Source: Blastobasis lacticolella | Lineage: Eukaryota; Arthropoda; Insecta; Lepidoptera; Blastobasidae | DNA: 64,000 nt | Direction: 5' to 3' | Assembly (NCBI GenBank): GCA_905147135.1 | Contig: LR990042.1 | Coordinates: forward strand, 10,593,545 to 10,657,544 | In this document: positions 47,540-58,434 of the stretch, piece by piece | How positions within the stretch are numbered: the first letter of the stretch is position 1 | Layout of the letters: every line of letters starts with the position of its first letter | Translations under genes and position numbers: made by a program | Notes under the pieces: model-generated | Databases searched by the model: none | What the model was told of the DNA's origin: nothing | Seen by the model: the letters and a program-made list of their open reading frames with translations, nothing else

Positions 47540-48131
47540 CAAACTGGATGATGGACCTGGGTTGATTCCGTTCAAGCTAGGAGACTCCCGCGTGATTTCC
47601 CACTATCACTCATTTATACAATACATTGACCTTAGAGATATGCAAAGTAAATTAGACTCAGTAGATAAGCAACTTCGTAATTTTAGACCTAGATTAAATA
47701 ATAAAACACTTTCCCTTTTTGAGCCCGATATGACACATTTAGAATCAAAGCTTCAAAATATTTCAGAACAATTAAGTACTTTTAAACCACAAATAATAAA
47801 GAGAGGATTAATTGATGGTCTCGGTTCAGTTATTAAAAGTATTTCAGGTAATTTGGATTATACAGACGCGATTCGATATGATAACGCGATAAAAGTTCTT
47901 GAAGGAAACCAAAATCGATTACAATCTGAAATTAATAACCACATTAGTTTAACTAAAGACTGGATCGCCCGTCATAGTAAGTTATTAGATGATATAGTTT
48001 ACAATCAAAACAAAATTGAAAGCATTTTGACCAGTTTAATCGCTGAAGATAACACTAGAGAAGCAGATATAATCAGATATGGACATTTATTGCAATTTCT
48101 TAGTATATTAAGCGATAACATAGATAGGTGA
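47493..48131 (+). pseudogene. env, N-terminal part, with cleavage-site-like and fusion-peptide-like region
   Basis: The frame is open for 212 codons and ends in a stop at 48131. It covers the surface part and the start of the membrane-fusion part of an insect errantivirus envelope, a class I-like fusion protein related to baculovirus F proteins. A dibasic KR followed by a glycine-rich apolar stretch (about residues 113-130) fits the cleavage site and fusion peptide. Heptad-rich sequence follows. No convincing signal peptide is seen at the frame's own start, so the true start lies upstream or on a spliced mRNA. The frame is broken after this segment. Confidence 0.8.
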
Positions 48132-48690
48132 AGAATTATTAACTATAGAAACCACCCTAGCTTTTATAAAAAGCTCTGGTTTCTCTCATACAATGCTTAG
48201 TTCTTATTCTCTTAAATTCATGTTAAAGAAATTAAAATTATTATATTCGGACTCGCAATTAATAAATATTGACTTGAGAGACTACTATGAGATAATAAAG
48301 TTAGGCTCATATTACATAGATAGCAAGATAGCTATAGTGTATAAAGTGCCGATAGCCTTTCCCGATATCTATAATTTTTATAAGTTATCCATTATCCCTA
48401 ATAGACAAAACCTTTCTCTGATTCCTGTCCTTCCTTATGTAGCAATTCGAAAGAATGATTCCATGTACTTTAGGGCTGAATGTCCAAAGATTAATAACTG
48501 GTACGTCTGTGAAAAGGGAGTTAGCTACAGCAATCAAGAACAACCGGACTGCGTGGAAAGTCTCATTACGATTCAACAACGAAGTTCACCGTGCTTGCTA
48601 ACCCGTATTATACTCACCAAGGAATCTATGGAACAATTAATAATAAATAAATAAAATAGACATTTTAGATGACCAACATTATACTATGTC
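48132..48690 (+). pseudogene. env, middle part, frame-shifted
   Basis: An open segment at 48193-48654 continues env in a different frame. It has several cysteines, including CPKINNWYVCEKG and QPDCVE, in the pattern of a disulfide-bonded ectodomain. A stop at 48654 and the earlier stop at 48131 separate it from both neighbours, so at least two indels or stops are present. It would not be translated as part of an intact envelope. Confidence 0.8.
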
Positions 48691-49252
48691 GTTCCCGAAG
48701 CCAACAAGGATCCAGCTCTCATGTGAAAAGGAAGAATATCGAATCCTGCAGGGAAGCTATCTCGTTACACTACCACAAGGTTGCATAATCAGGACGCCTG
48801 AAATCACTGTCACTAACACCTATGACGTTATCAAAGGACATGTAATAAAAATTATGGACCTTCTTCCAGACTTAGACGAGAAGCTGCAGCCAGAAAAACC
48901 TGTGTTAACGCTGAAATCGATTCATTTTGAAAATCTCCATGCCAGCAGCGCCCGAGTCCTAGCACAGCAGCCTGCAACGATTAGTCACATCACCGGGACA
49001 AGTATCTATCACACTACGATACCACTCTATACTATATTCTTCAGTACATTCGCTATAGCCGCTATTTTAACTTACATTCGAGTTATAAGAAAACGACGCT
49101 CGAAACTACAACATGAAATAAAAGTCTCACATCCCACTTATACGGAAGTTCCGGAGAAACCTAAGAGAAGTTTTAGATCAGATCAGATGAAGGACACGAA
49201 TGTTAACTTCGTCTCAGCAGCATTTTCGCCGTCGACTTCAAATAGCTGCTGA
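48686..49252 (+). pseudogene. env, C-terminal part with membrane anchor
   Basis: This 188-codon segment ends env. It contains more ectodomain sequence with paired cysteines. A transmembrane helix follows at about residues 110-132 (IPLYTIFFSTFAIAAILTYI), then a basic stop-transfer VIRKRR and a cytoplasmic tail of about 55 residues. The stop at 49252 is followed within a few bases by the polypurine tract and 3' LTR, as expected for an env-carrying element. Its frame differs from the middle part. Confidence 0.85.
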
Positions 49253-49257
49253 ACTTC

Positions 49258-49266
49258 GGGGGGAGG
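49258..49266 (+). promoter_or_regulatory. Polypurine tract
   Basis: GGGGGGAGG directly precedes the 3' LTR. It is the expected primer for plus-strand DNA synthesis. Confidence 0.85.
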
Positions 49267-49568
49267 TGTTACATACGTACCTACCCTTAGAACCGCTGAC
49301 CACTGAAACCTACTTGACGACATCGATCACGCCACCGATATGTGCAAGCGAAGTCCAACCGGCACGAGGCACCGACGCAGCGTTTTACCTCATTGCAACA
49401 CATTTCCGCTCGCCCCGCATCGGTATTTTTGCGAATGTATAAAATCACTTTTAGACCTAACATCGGCTAACTGAGACGTACTTTTAATCTGTAATTTTTA
49501 ATTATTAATAAATTAAGTTACTTAATTTTCGTCTTTTTTTCAATCCTTCGACTGTGACCTTCGTATTT
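49267..49568 (+). repeat. 3' LTR
   Basis: A 302-bp repeat matching 43735-44036 without a difference that I can see. It is followed by the AGTT target duplication at 49569-49572. Confidence 0.95.
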
Positions 49569-49744
49569 AGTTCACATATATTTTATTTTTCAGCGCTCTG
49601 TAGATAAATAACTAATATTTGCTTAATTTATGGATAAGTACCTATGTATATAGATTTTGTTTAAGTTAGTCATAATCAAAAGACGGAAAACGTCCAGTGC
49701 TGGTCGTAAGAATATACAAGTTTTAATGAAATTCTTTTTTTTTT

Positions 49745-49990
49745 AGTTGCAAGCGTTTTTCGCTCGTTGTATATGATCAGTCAGAGTATTTGTCAAGACT
49801 AATCAAACTCGAAGCTTATCATGCGTAAGTTCAGGAGTTCCTATGACCACCTTCGTCTCCATCATCAGATCAGCTCGATGGTGTCATAACATTGCATTAT
49901 CACCGAACTTACATGAGTATGCAAAATGTCGTCAGCTCAAACGAAAACCGGGAAATGGGTCAAATTTAACTTGTTATATTTTATTACGAA
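49745..49990 (+). repeat. Family D repeat, copy 2
   Basis: It shares ATCAGTCAGAGTATTTGTCA, CTTATCATGCGTA and the CCTATGACCACCTTCGTC / CATCATCAGATCAGCTCG blocks with 39205-39560. The outer limits are approximate. Confidence 0.6.
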
Positions 49991-51598
49991 CAGACATGAG
50001 GACATGTGTAACTAAAAATAGCTTGTAAAAATAGGGGCAAATGGCGTGATCTTCTATCGGAAGCCAAGATACATTGTTTGCCGTTAAGCCAGCCGGGTTG
50101 TAGGTATATTCAATTATGAAAGTCTGTAAAAAGAAATAGAAAGCAAAGAAATTTAGAAACCTCAAGCAATATATTCCCTAACCAGTGCAAGGTACTTGAC
50201 CCAACCTCGTACAAATTGTCCATATGAAAACAAGATCCCTATTATCCAGTTAGTTCGTTGCGGCCAACAAAGAATGTGGGCCAATCCGGCGGCCGGCCGT
50301 CATTTGCACTGATCGTCTTCTAAGGGCAGGCACACAAGCAGTATAAAGTTCAGTAAGATTTGTGTTTGGGTCGTTGGGTGAGTCCTAAGAAATGTTATGT
50401 TTAAGCAACTAGTTCTGCATGGAGTTGTATGCTTAAATATAAATTTTGACAAACGGAATGATATTAAGGGCCTATATCACCTAGCTGATGATACCAAAGG
50501 CTTATCACCCGCTGGCCGCGTGTTGACATGTGTTAGCCGTCAGAGTACAATGCAGCACCAATCCCATTCATCGACAGATTTCGTAAGAGGCAACTAATGT
50601 TGTACAGGCATCATCTGTTACTTTCGTAGACCAGCATAAGCAGCATTTTCGTGGAGTATTTTAGAGCAACACTGCGATCTCGAATTACGCAAGCAACAGG
50701 AGCAAGAGAAGTAAGTAAAATCCTAACGTACCACCATATTCGGTCCTTCAAAATTGATCCACATGTTTAGTACCCAAAATAAAAATTACGTATTTTATAA
50801 CATACTAGCCATTCGGACGTTTGTAAACATTCAGCTATTCCGCAGGTTCCTATTCCCTACTTATATTCTAATGTACTTTCTGTTAGTGAGATAATTTTCG
50901 TAATCGGTTCAACAGTTCAGGAACTTAATCCCTAGCATACAAACAAATTTACAAACTCACAAACTTTTCCACTTTGTTTTAGTATAAAGTATATTTTGCC
51001 TCATCTAGAAGTAGATCCTGCTTAAGCCAATGTAGGGATTTTATATAATAATCAATTTTTAGTATATTAGATGTAGGTATTAATTAGACTATTAGTGTAT
51101 ATTTTAACTGTAACTGTAAATATTGTATGTTTAATAAATACTATCTAAAAAAATCAAAACCACATAATAGTTACTTAATCATGAATTCATTACGTATTCA
51201 GTCAACGAATGTAGGCCCGACCTAACCAACGAGTTAGTTCTGCGGACCGATACGAAGTCTCTTTATTATAGAAGGCGAGATAAGGACGAGTTAGGACCCC
51301 TGACGGCAATGCCTGCACAACGTAATTCTTTTTGTTTATTACAGGAAAGGGTTTGACGTAACTATTCGGTGCTGAGACGCAATTGGGGACTCTCGGTGCT
51401 TATTATGATTGCGAAAGAACGTTTTTTTTTCTCTTTTCATTTTAAAAGTGGAGCAATGAATCGACGAATTTCCCTAGAAGAACAAAGACAAGTTTATAAT
51501 CAGGGGAAAGGCCGAAGTGACGGGAATAACGAAAAAATATTTCATATATGATATAATGTTTAATAAAGTTATGATACATGATATTATATAATTATGAT
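49991..51598. other. Intergenic with a degenerate family C copy
   Basis: At about 50525-50690 the plus strand retains TACAATGCAGCACCAATCCC, AGAGGCAACTAATGTTGTAC and AACACTGCGATCTCGAATTA, a strongly decayed family C unit. A short LINE-like tail (TAATAAATACTATC) is at 51131-51147. No gene is visible. Confidence 0.5.
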
Positions 51599-51834
51599 AT
51601 TTGACGACCTGAGTGGTTCAGTTGGTTTACATGCTAGTCTGCCATGCAGAGGACCCAGGTTCGATTCCCGGCCGAGCAGAAATTAAAATGACGAATATTA
51701 ATTTTGGTTACGATCTGGGAGTACTATGTATATAGTAAGCATGTATTTAAAAAAATATTTGTAAGTAGTTTATCCGTTATCTAACACACTTTGCTTACTT
51801 TGGGGCTAGATAGCGCTGTGTGAATTTGTCCAAG
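51599..51834 (+). mobile_element. SINE family A, full-length copy
   Basis: The tRNA-derived head begins TTTGACGACCTGAGTGGTTC with an A-box-like TGGTTCAGTTGG and a B box GGTTCGATTCC (51658-51668). It resembles a glycine-type tRNA but has mismatches in the anticodon stem. The unrelated body follows (GGTTACGATCTGGGAGT, AAGCATGTATTTAAAA) and ends TTTGGGGCTAGATAGCGCTG and GAATTTGTCC. At 236 bp it is a typical SINE, transcribed by RNA polymerase III from the internal boxes and copied by a LINE. It may belong to the lepidopteran Metulj-like group; that name is from memory and unverified. Confidence 0.88.
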
Positions 51835-52861
51835 CATATGTAATTATTTATATGGTACGATGTCCCTAAACGGGGTGGAAAAAGACATATGTACACAGAA
51901 GCATACGCCGTTTACGGCGTTTGCCTACGCCGACATATCAGTCATTCAAATATGATGAACCACTGAACTACTTTCATACCCCACAGCCTTTTCACCAACA
52001 ACATTTTTCCTATTTTGCCTTCGACTGCGAATAGTCAGAACGGTTCCTTGAAAACGGCGAATCAATTGAAATCGGAAAACAAACAAATGGATTTATAGGC
52101 ATCTTCACGTAAGATTGATGTGTACCTCTTTATAATCAAAATTCCAACATGTTTAAAAAAATAGAACCAATTATATTTCAGTTTTATTGAATGTGTAAAA
52201 ATATCCCTGTTTTCATCCTCACTAAAACAAAACCTTGAAGTAAGTATTATAACTACCCAAGTAGCTTACAGCAACAAAAAAATCATGCATGTGTTCTTTC
52301 AATTCCTACGTGGATCGTCAGAAATGCCGTTTTATTATACGAGCACTCCGCAAATGTTTACCTTAGCACCGCTGTAGCTATGAATATTGTAAATTCCACG
52401 GATAGCCGAGTCTGTAGGCAGATACTTTATCATAAGACTTCAGTGGTGTCTAAGGACTGATATAATACACGGAGTTATTGTAAGATCAAGGGATCTGAAT
52501 TAATTTGACACATTCTTTACTTCAATTCATTCTACGCTGCGGGGGGTAATGGAGGCCTTGGGGGGATAATGGGGCCCTACCAACCATTATCCTCTGGGCC
52601 CAAACAAACCTCACATGCACTAGGTCCATGGACTGACGGACGAGGCAATCAGCTATGCCGATTGTATCTACTAGAAAAAGACATAAATAGAGTACGACAA
52701 TTATTTAAACACTGTTTGCTTGGTCACAGAAACTTATTAGATAATGGTTTGGTACACAGATCCATCCAGATCTAATAGACTCCTCAGGTTTCCTGGATTT
52801 TCAACACGGGTACTGACGATTCTATATTGTAATTTCTCTCTGCCTTCATATCATATCACTT
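51835..52861. other. Intergenic, nothing recognised
   Basis: AT-rich. GC-rich islands at 52540-52640 hold a GGGGGGTAATGGAGG / GGGGGGATAATGGGG near-duplication. No gene is visible. Confidence 0.45.
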
Positions 52862-53235
52862 CATTACTAAGGGCGTCACTCCCACCACATTTAAGAGAGG
52901 TAGGGCATAGCGGGGTATCCCGTTAGAATTGGAGCCGCCCGACTGGGGAAGTACCTCCACCTTACAGAATACCGCAACTAAACAATACTCTTTTAAATAG
53001 TGTTGTGTTTCTGCCGGTGAGTAAGGTTTCCAGTGCTCCATGGGGTGGGGATTTGGGGAACCGAGGTTTTGGCAGTGGAGGGCCATTTGTCTTTTTGCTG
53101 CCAAAGCAACGTGTTATAGAGGTGGGCAACGCATTGGCGATACTCTTGGTGTTGCTAATGTCTATAGGCAGTGGTGACCACTTTCCAGCAGGTGGCCCGC
53201 TTGCCTGTTTGCCTACTGTAGGACATAAAAAAAAA
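52862..53235 (+). repeat. LINE/SINE-derived repeat with poly-A
   Basis: A G-rich sequence runs from CCACCACATTTAAGAGAGGTAGG (only partly shown by GAGAGGTAGGGCATAGCGGG) through GTATCCCGTTAGAATTGGAG, CCGCCCGACTGG, GGCAACGCATTGGCGATACT, CTATAGGCAGTGGTGACCA and CAGCAGGTGGCCCGC to a poly-A run at 53227-53235. The arrangement recalls the 3' end of a widespread lepidopteran non-LTR family. This copy is decayed and has no meaningful ORF. Confidence 0.55.
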
Positions 53236-54155
53236 GAACAGTACCTACACCTTCTCTCAGGCGAAGTTAATTCTGTGCTTGGTGTTGTGTAAGCAATTAG
53301 AAGATCTGTGGGTAATGTGGAGCGAACTTAGTTGTGCAGTACAAGGCAGTTAATATCGCACATCGACTAATACAATAAGTAGTATGTGTGCGTCAGAACA
53401 GACTCTCTAGGAACCCCAACTAGCCGATGTGCATTACTTACCGCTGTACTTTAGCTATCCGTCAGTAGGTATTATTTCTAGCACCAACATGGATACTCAC
53501 GCATCGATCCATACATATCCTATCCTACCTACTTCGTGTCGTATGTAGATACCAGTCACGTTTTTTGCAGACAGCCCACCTGATAGTAAGCGGTAACCAC
53601 AGCCGGTGACTGTCGCCCATCATATATACGATTCTCGCATTTGATTTTGAGATCATGAGATTGCAACCAACAAAAATGCAGAACCGCATTGCGCAGGTCA
53701 TTGTGAGGACTTAGATGAAATGCCTCATGCCTGTTATTGCGCTGACTACCTTATACTTCCAAACGGAACACAACAATGCAAGCATTGTTGCTTGGCGGCA
53801 TAGATAAGGCAGTGGTACTCACCCTGGCGGACTCCTCAGACTTGACAGGGTCCTAACTATCACAAGGATTTAAGCACCGCTTTCGATTATTATCGAGTTG
53901 CTGTGGCCCTACATCGGATCGTAAAATCGGAATAGGTATCTATAGCATTCAGGCATAAATAAGTCATTTCATATATTGTGTAACAACTGTATTTATGGAC
54001 GAGGACAACACCCAGTACCGATGCCAATTAAATTAACTACGTTGGGTACTTAGTATATTTAGCTGATTGGTTCATGAGGTTTCGTTTAATAATATTATGA
54101 TTGGATAGTTTGAGAAGAGCCATTTGCCATTGAAAGACTAATTGTATAGCACTTA
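53236..54155. other. Intergenic with a decayed repeat
   Basis: At 53575-53850 a diverged segment contains CCACCTGATAGTAAGCGGTA, CACAACAATGCAAGCATTGT and GGCAGTGGTACTCACC. It is probably the remnant of another LINE-derived repeat. No gene is visible. Confidence 0.45.
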
Positions 54156-55484
54156 CACCCGGTTTCTGAAACGCTTGTCAAATCATTGATTAGCTAACAG
54201 ACTGTCACATTTAACAAGCTGTTAAATCACTGTGGGTTTCTGAAAGGCCAATCAATCTATTGTTAGCTAACCGACCATTAACAAGAGATCAATTTTTTCG
54301 TCTGGCTACCCCTGCTAAAATCAGTCACATTCATTCACTCATATATGTTTTGTTTCTGTCTAACGCATTGATTTGTCTCTGTCCCTAGCGGCCTTTTGAT
54401 AGCGGCGGGATATTCAAATTTAGATGAAACTGATAGCGATTGTATAGTTTTCGTGTAAAATCGAATATTATCCAAAAAATATATACAGAGCGAGAAAAGA
54501 GAAATTATAAAAATATTTATGTTATAGGGTCACGGGTTCCAGTGGATCGGTAATCCCATCATCATCATCTTTAGGCAGTTAGGTGGGTCCCGGTCCACTG
54601 CTGAATACAGACCTCCCACGGCTTACACTCTGGTCGACTCTGTTATGTTGCATCCATCGGCTTCCTAGGACCTTAAGGTCCAGGTACTGGCCCCGGACCA
54701 GGTACTGGTTCAGGTCCAGGTCCTGGACCCAGACCAGTTCGTGGTTCAGGTCCAGGTCCTGGCTTCTGGCCAAGTCCTGGTTCAGGTCTAGGTACTGGCC
54801 CCGGACCAGGTACTGGTTCAGGTCCAGGTCCTGGACCCGGACCACTTCATGGTTCAGGTCCTGGCTTTGGACCAGGTCCTGGCCCCGCACCAGATCCTGG
54901 ATCAGGTTCAGGACCTGGCCCCGGACCAGCTCCTAGTCCAGGTCCAGGTCCTGGACATTGACATGTCTGTGGTTCAGGTCCTGGTCCTGGTTTAGGTCCA
55001 TGTCCTGGCCCCAAACCAGGTCCTGGTCCAGCTAATGTTTATGGTCTATGTGCTAGCACTGGTCTAGGTCCTGGTTCTGGTTCAAGCTCAAATTGTGATC
55101 AAGGTTGCAGTTTTGGTCATGATCCTGGACCAGAACCTGGACCCTAGACCTGGACGTTGCCTTGGACCAAAACTAGGACCTGGACCAGGGCCAGGACCAA
55201 GACCTAGACCAAGAAAATCGGATATAATTTCTTTTGACAATCGGTTAATTGGTCGATTTATGCCAATTAAAATAACAAGGCGATAACATACAGTTAACAT
55301 GAGAAAAAGCTTTCCGGCAACCCAAAATTACATTAATCAGCCGTTAATTGGAGATTTGACAATCCGTCAACAAGCTGTTAACAAGCCGTCAATTGGCCCT
55401 TTCAGAAACCCAAACTGCATTTAATCAGTGTTTAACAAGCTGTTACGTAATTTTTGCGTTGACAAGCGTTTCAGAAACCGGGTG
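54156..55484. mobile_element. 1.33-kb TIR element carrying a Gly-Pro-coding minisatellite
   Basis: Perfect 26-bp terminal inverted repeats (54156-54181 and 55459-55484, starting CACCCGGTTTCTG) are flanked by TTA on both sides (54153-54155 and 55485-55487). A second inverted pair lies inside (54234-54253 and 55392-55411, GGGTTTCTGAAAGGCCAAT). AACAAGCTGTTAA-type motifs recur between these on both sides. A 3-bp TTA target duplication fits PIF/Harbinger-type transposition, though superfamily assignment is only inferred. No transposase is encoded. The interior holds AT-rich flanks and the minisatellite at 54677-55215. It is therefore a non-autonomous element that has captured or grown a coding-like array. 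Confidence 0.85.
54677..55215. repeat. Hexamer-based GGNCCN minisatellite encoding Gly-Pro/Gly-Ser/Gly-Thr
   Basis: Variants of GGTCCA, GGTCCT, GGTACT, GGCCCC and GGTTCA alternate throughout. In the plus frame starting at 54677 this reads as alternating Gly and Pro/Thr/Ser for 94 codons to a TGA (54959-54961), then on to a TAG at 55145, with no ATG at the front and a TAA immediately upstream. A block of about 48 bp recurs at 54683 and 54791, giving a 108-bp higher-order period. The right part (about 55160-55215) is arranged so that the minus strand gives Gly-Pro. Because GGWCC is self-complementary, either strand can encode Gly-Pro. All long frames here are consequences of the hexamer and are not taken as genes. 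Confidence 0.85.
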
Positions 55485-58434
55485 TTAGTCTGGTTTCCCA
55501 CAAAATTAAGGTCGACCTATTTTGCGGTGTTTCAGTGACGTAAGACATCAATTTTCAAGATAGTTAGATACTACTGTAAAAATACAGCGTTAAGGAACCC
55601 TTGTCAATTAGGTATGCACACATGACTAGGGTCAAACAGTAACACGGCCGTAGGCTTTCGATTGTGATTCATGTCTAAGTAATATTTTATTTAAATTACC
55701 TACCTAATTAATTTATAGCATCTTAAATAGGTAGGTAGGTACACTAATAGTGGATCAGTTTTTTTTTATAATCAACTCAACGTGTTTCATAATAAATCGG
55801 AAAGAGCCGACAAATAGAAATACACTAGTGTATATGTTTAATTATATCACATTATAGGTACTTTAATTTGAAAATTACAAAATATTGTTTAACCTATCTA
55901 GCAATTCTAAAACAACATTTTATTTAAATAGCTCTTGGAACAATGCCAGTCATTTCAGTCAGTCAGTCATTTTTTTACAAGGAGCTCAGCGATTTCTCCC
56001 ATAACACAAATGTTGCATTTAAAATTTATACGTGTCCATAAAAATGGAAGCAAACTGTTAATTTCGTTTCTTTTTAAACTGTTTAATTTAAACGTTGCCC
56101 GTGACTGTGCTCCGGCTTTTGTAGCCCAATAAAGGAGAGAATAAATACGGCTATAACGATAAATTTACCGCAATGTCCGCGGCTAAGTCAGCTGTTCAAA
56201 CCGAAATGATCGCGGATTAATTGGCAACGTAAACATTTAATTTGAATATAAAAGTGATTCAACTGTACCTACTTTATAAATATCAGAGATTTAAGAATAA
56301 TGAACATATTAATTAAAACGAAGGAGTATCTACCTAAAGTGAAAGAACTTGTAAGATAAAAGAACCCGAAGAAATCTTTGCGAACATCGTAGCAACTCAT
56401 TTTCAGCTTTACGATGAGATTAACCACGCGAAGACCGTATTCGAGAACTTTATGATGTTCCTTGGTTTTTCGTGAGGAAATTCCACTGAAAACGTCCTTC
56501 AAAGCCAGAAGTTTAACTTCCAGTCTATACTTCGTCTTAATAGTTTCGTCATTTCTTTAGTAAATAGGTAGGAGGTACCTATTATCACAAAATAGAAAAC
56601 TAACAGAAGGGTTACCTAAACTTGCCGACTCTCTAGGGTTGCTACTGTATTTATTCTGAATTTTGAAAAGAGTATTTAAAAGATCGAATAGAATTTTAAA
56701 GATCGTTCACAATAACATGTCCCTTGCAAAGGACCAATATATAATCCTTGCCATAATGTGATCATAATTACTTCCCAAGCTGTTTAGATTGTGTTCAAGT
56801 GTATTATATTTTCCATACCAGCTTAAGACATTATGCCTTTAGTATGCATAATAATAATCTACTGTTTATACACTTTTTTTAAATTCATCGTCACCTGATT
56901 ATATCATCAGACCCTGAGAATTGACCCACATCCCGGTGATCAATTGAATTGAAAATTTCATACACATGTAAATTGATGAAAATGCAATATTATGGTATTA
57001 GTCAGTTTGTCTGATGATGGAAAAGGAAGGTGGTCAGCGATTTTTTTATATTAGACTAGACAGGCATTTCCGACTAGAAACTATTAGGGTGGCCATTACA
57101 GTTTCTTATTCTGTAAAAAACTGTCACGTGGTGCCTGAAACTGTTCAACTAGTCCTTGAGTCTCTAACGGAAGACCATGGTCAACCTCGCTTCATCATCG
57201 GCATTAGAACTCGTAGCGGTGCTGAAGTTCGACTAGCCTCAAAGTCTGAAATGGTCACCCCTCAGTACTCGCACTCTGCGTGCGTTGCTTGTATGTTATT
57301 AAGTAATCTTAGTTATGTACAAGTACTTTTATTTTATCAATAATAATATTGTTTAATTAAATAATATTCAATGTAAGTCTACAACGCATTCCCGCGTTAA
57401 CAATCGCGACCGAGCACTGCTTGAGAACTGCGTGAGAATGCCTATAAACGTAACGTCAATGTGTGTTTGACGGAAATGGCGCATTATTTCCAGTGGACCT
57501 TCTGTATGGGCCGTTCTTTATTTTGTGCTATTATTATTATTATTATTTTAGCCACTTCTGTCCCACTGCAGGGCTAACGCATCCCTATCTTTCTTCCACA
57601 ACTTACTTACTTAGAAGGTTCTTATATAATTTTATTCTTTCTTTCTTCAATAAAATTAAAACATTGAATTATTAATCACGATTATGAATATTCCGAAGAA
57701 AAAAATTTCAAGGTAATCGCATTCGATTTTGGCCAACGGCGACATCGCGGCGCGATCTTTCAGTACCTATCTATAAGGTATTACCTACCACCTTATTTCG
57801 CGCTTCTTCGTGATTCGATCTGAAGGGTGCAAAATAAAATAAAATACCTACTCACAAATGAAGCGAGAACCTCCGACGGTCGTAAAAGATGATGGAAACG
57901 ATACGTTCCCCCGTCTAGGCGTGTTACCTCAGCCCGTTAATAAACTTTGCCGCCTGAAGATAATATTATGTTGCTGCGAAATACTCAAATATAAATCTCT
58001 TTGGTAAATTGACGTCACGGGATTACTTTTTGTCATCTCATCTACCTACCGATGTACCTTTGAATGTTGATTGTGTGGGAATGAATGTTTACCTAAAGTT
58101 ACGAAAATTTAATTAGCGTAGGATTCAAAATAATGTAGACATAGGTATAATGAGAAGCTACAATAACATCTCAAATATCCTTTGTTGCAGTCAAACTTCA
58201 CAACTGGATGAAGAACCGGCACGTAATGCTCCTTAGCTAGATTCGATACTCTCGCCAGAATGGCATCGCAAAATCTGCCTACTATTACTTTTATTACTTT
58301 CGTATGTTTATCCGGAGCTCTCTTATAACGTTCCAGTGCGCCCTTCGTATATACAGGTTGTAAAAAAGTTGTTTTCGTCCTTACCGCATTGTCTCAAGAC
58401 GAAGGTCTTTGATCAGTGTGTGTTGATCTACTGA
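55485..58434. other. Intergenic, short LINE tail only
   Basis: An (ATT)n run followed by TTTAGCCACTTCTGTCCCAC at 57525-57580 resembles the end of an RTE-like insertion in reverse. A 109-codon plus frame at 57014-57343 includes GGVAITVSYSVKNCHVV-like ordinary sequence (visible as VAITVSYSVKNCHVV), is unrecognised and has no supporting signals. Near 56895-57015 fragments with CATCAGACC / GTCTGATGATGG recall family D. Otherwise AT-rich. Confidence 0.45.

Larger units (their letters stand above)
43731..49572 (+). mobile_element. Errantivirus-like LTR retrotransposon (endogenous retrovirus of insects), defective
   Basis: A Ty3/Gypsy-type element with two 302-bp LTRs, a primer-binding site, gag, pol, env and a polypurine tract lies between 4-bp AGTT target duplications (43731-43734 and 49569-49572). 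The element proper is 43735-49568, 5834 bp, shorter than the 7-kb or so usual for env-carrying errantiviruses. The domain order that remains is gag, the second half of RT, RNase H, integrase, env. Missing are the end of gag, protease and the first half of RT. Frame breaks lie near 44445, 45615, 47035, 47530 and between 48131 and 48690. The LTRs read as identical, which points to recent insertion. It lies in anonymous DNA 0.65 kb downstream of a SINE B body. Confidence 0.93.

Noticed and set aside
51599..51673. Possible glycine tRNA gene
   Set aside because: The anticodon stem is mismatched and the sequence runs into the SINE A body, so it is a SINE head.
54579..54936. Long Arg/Trp/Ser-rich (plus) and Asp/Leu/Gln-rich (minus) frames
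   Set aside because: They are unavoidable products of a hexamer repeat without stop codons in several frames.
57014..57343. 109-codon plus-strand frame with ordinary-looking composition
   Set aside because: I found no homologous family, no splice sites at sensible positions and no repeat context; too weak to list as a gene.
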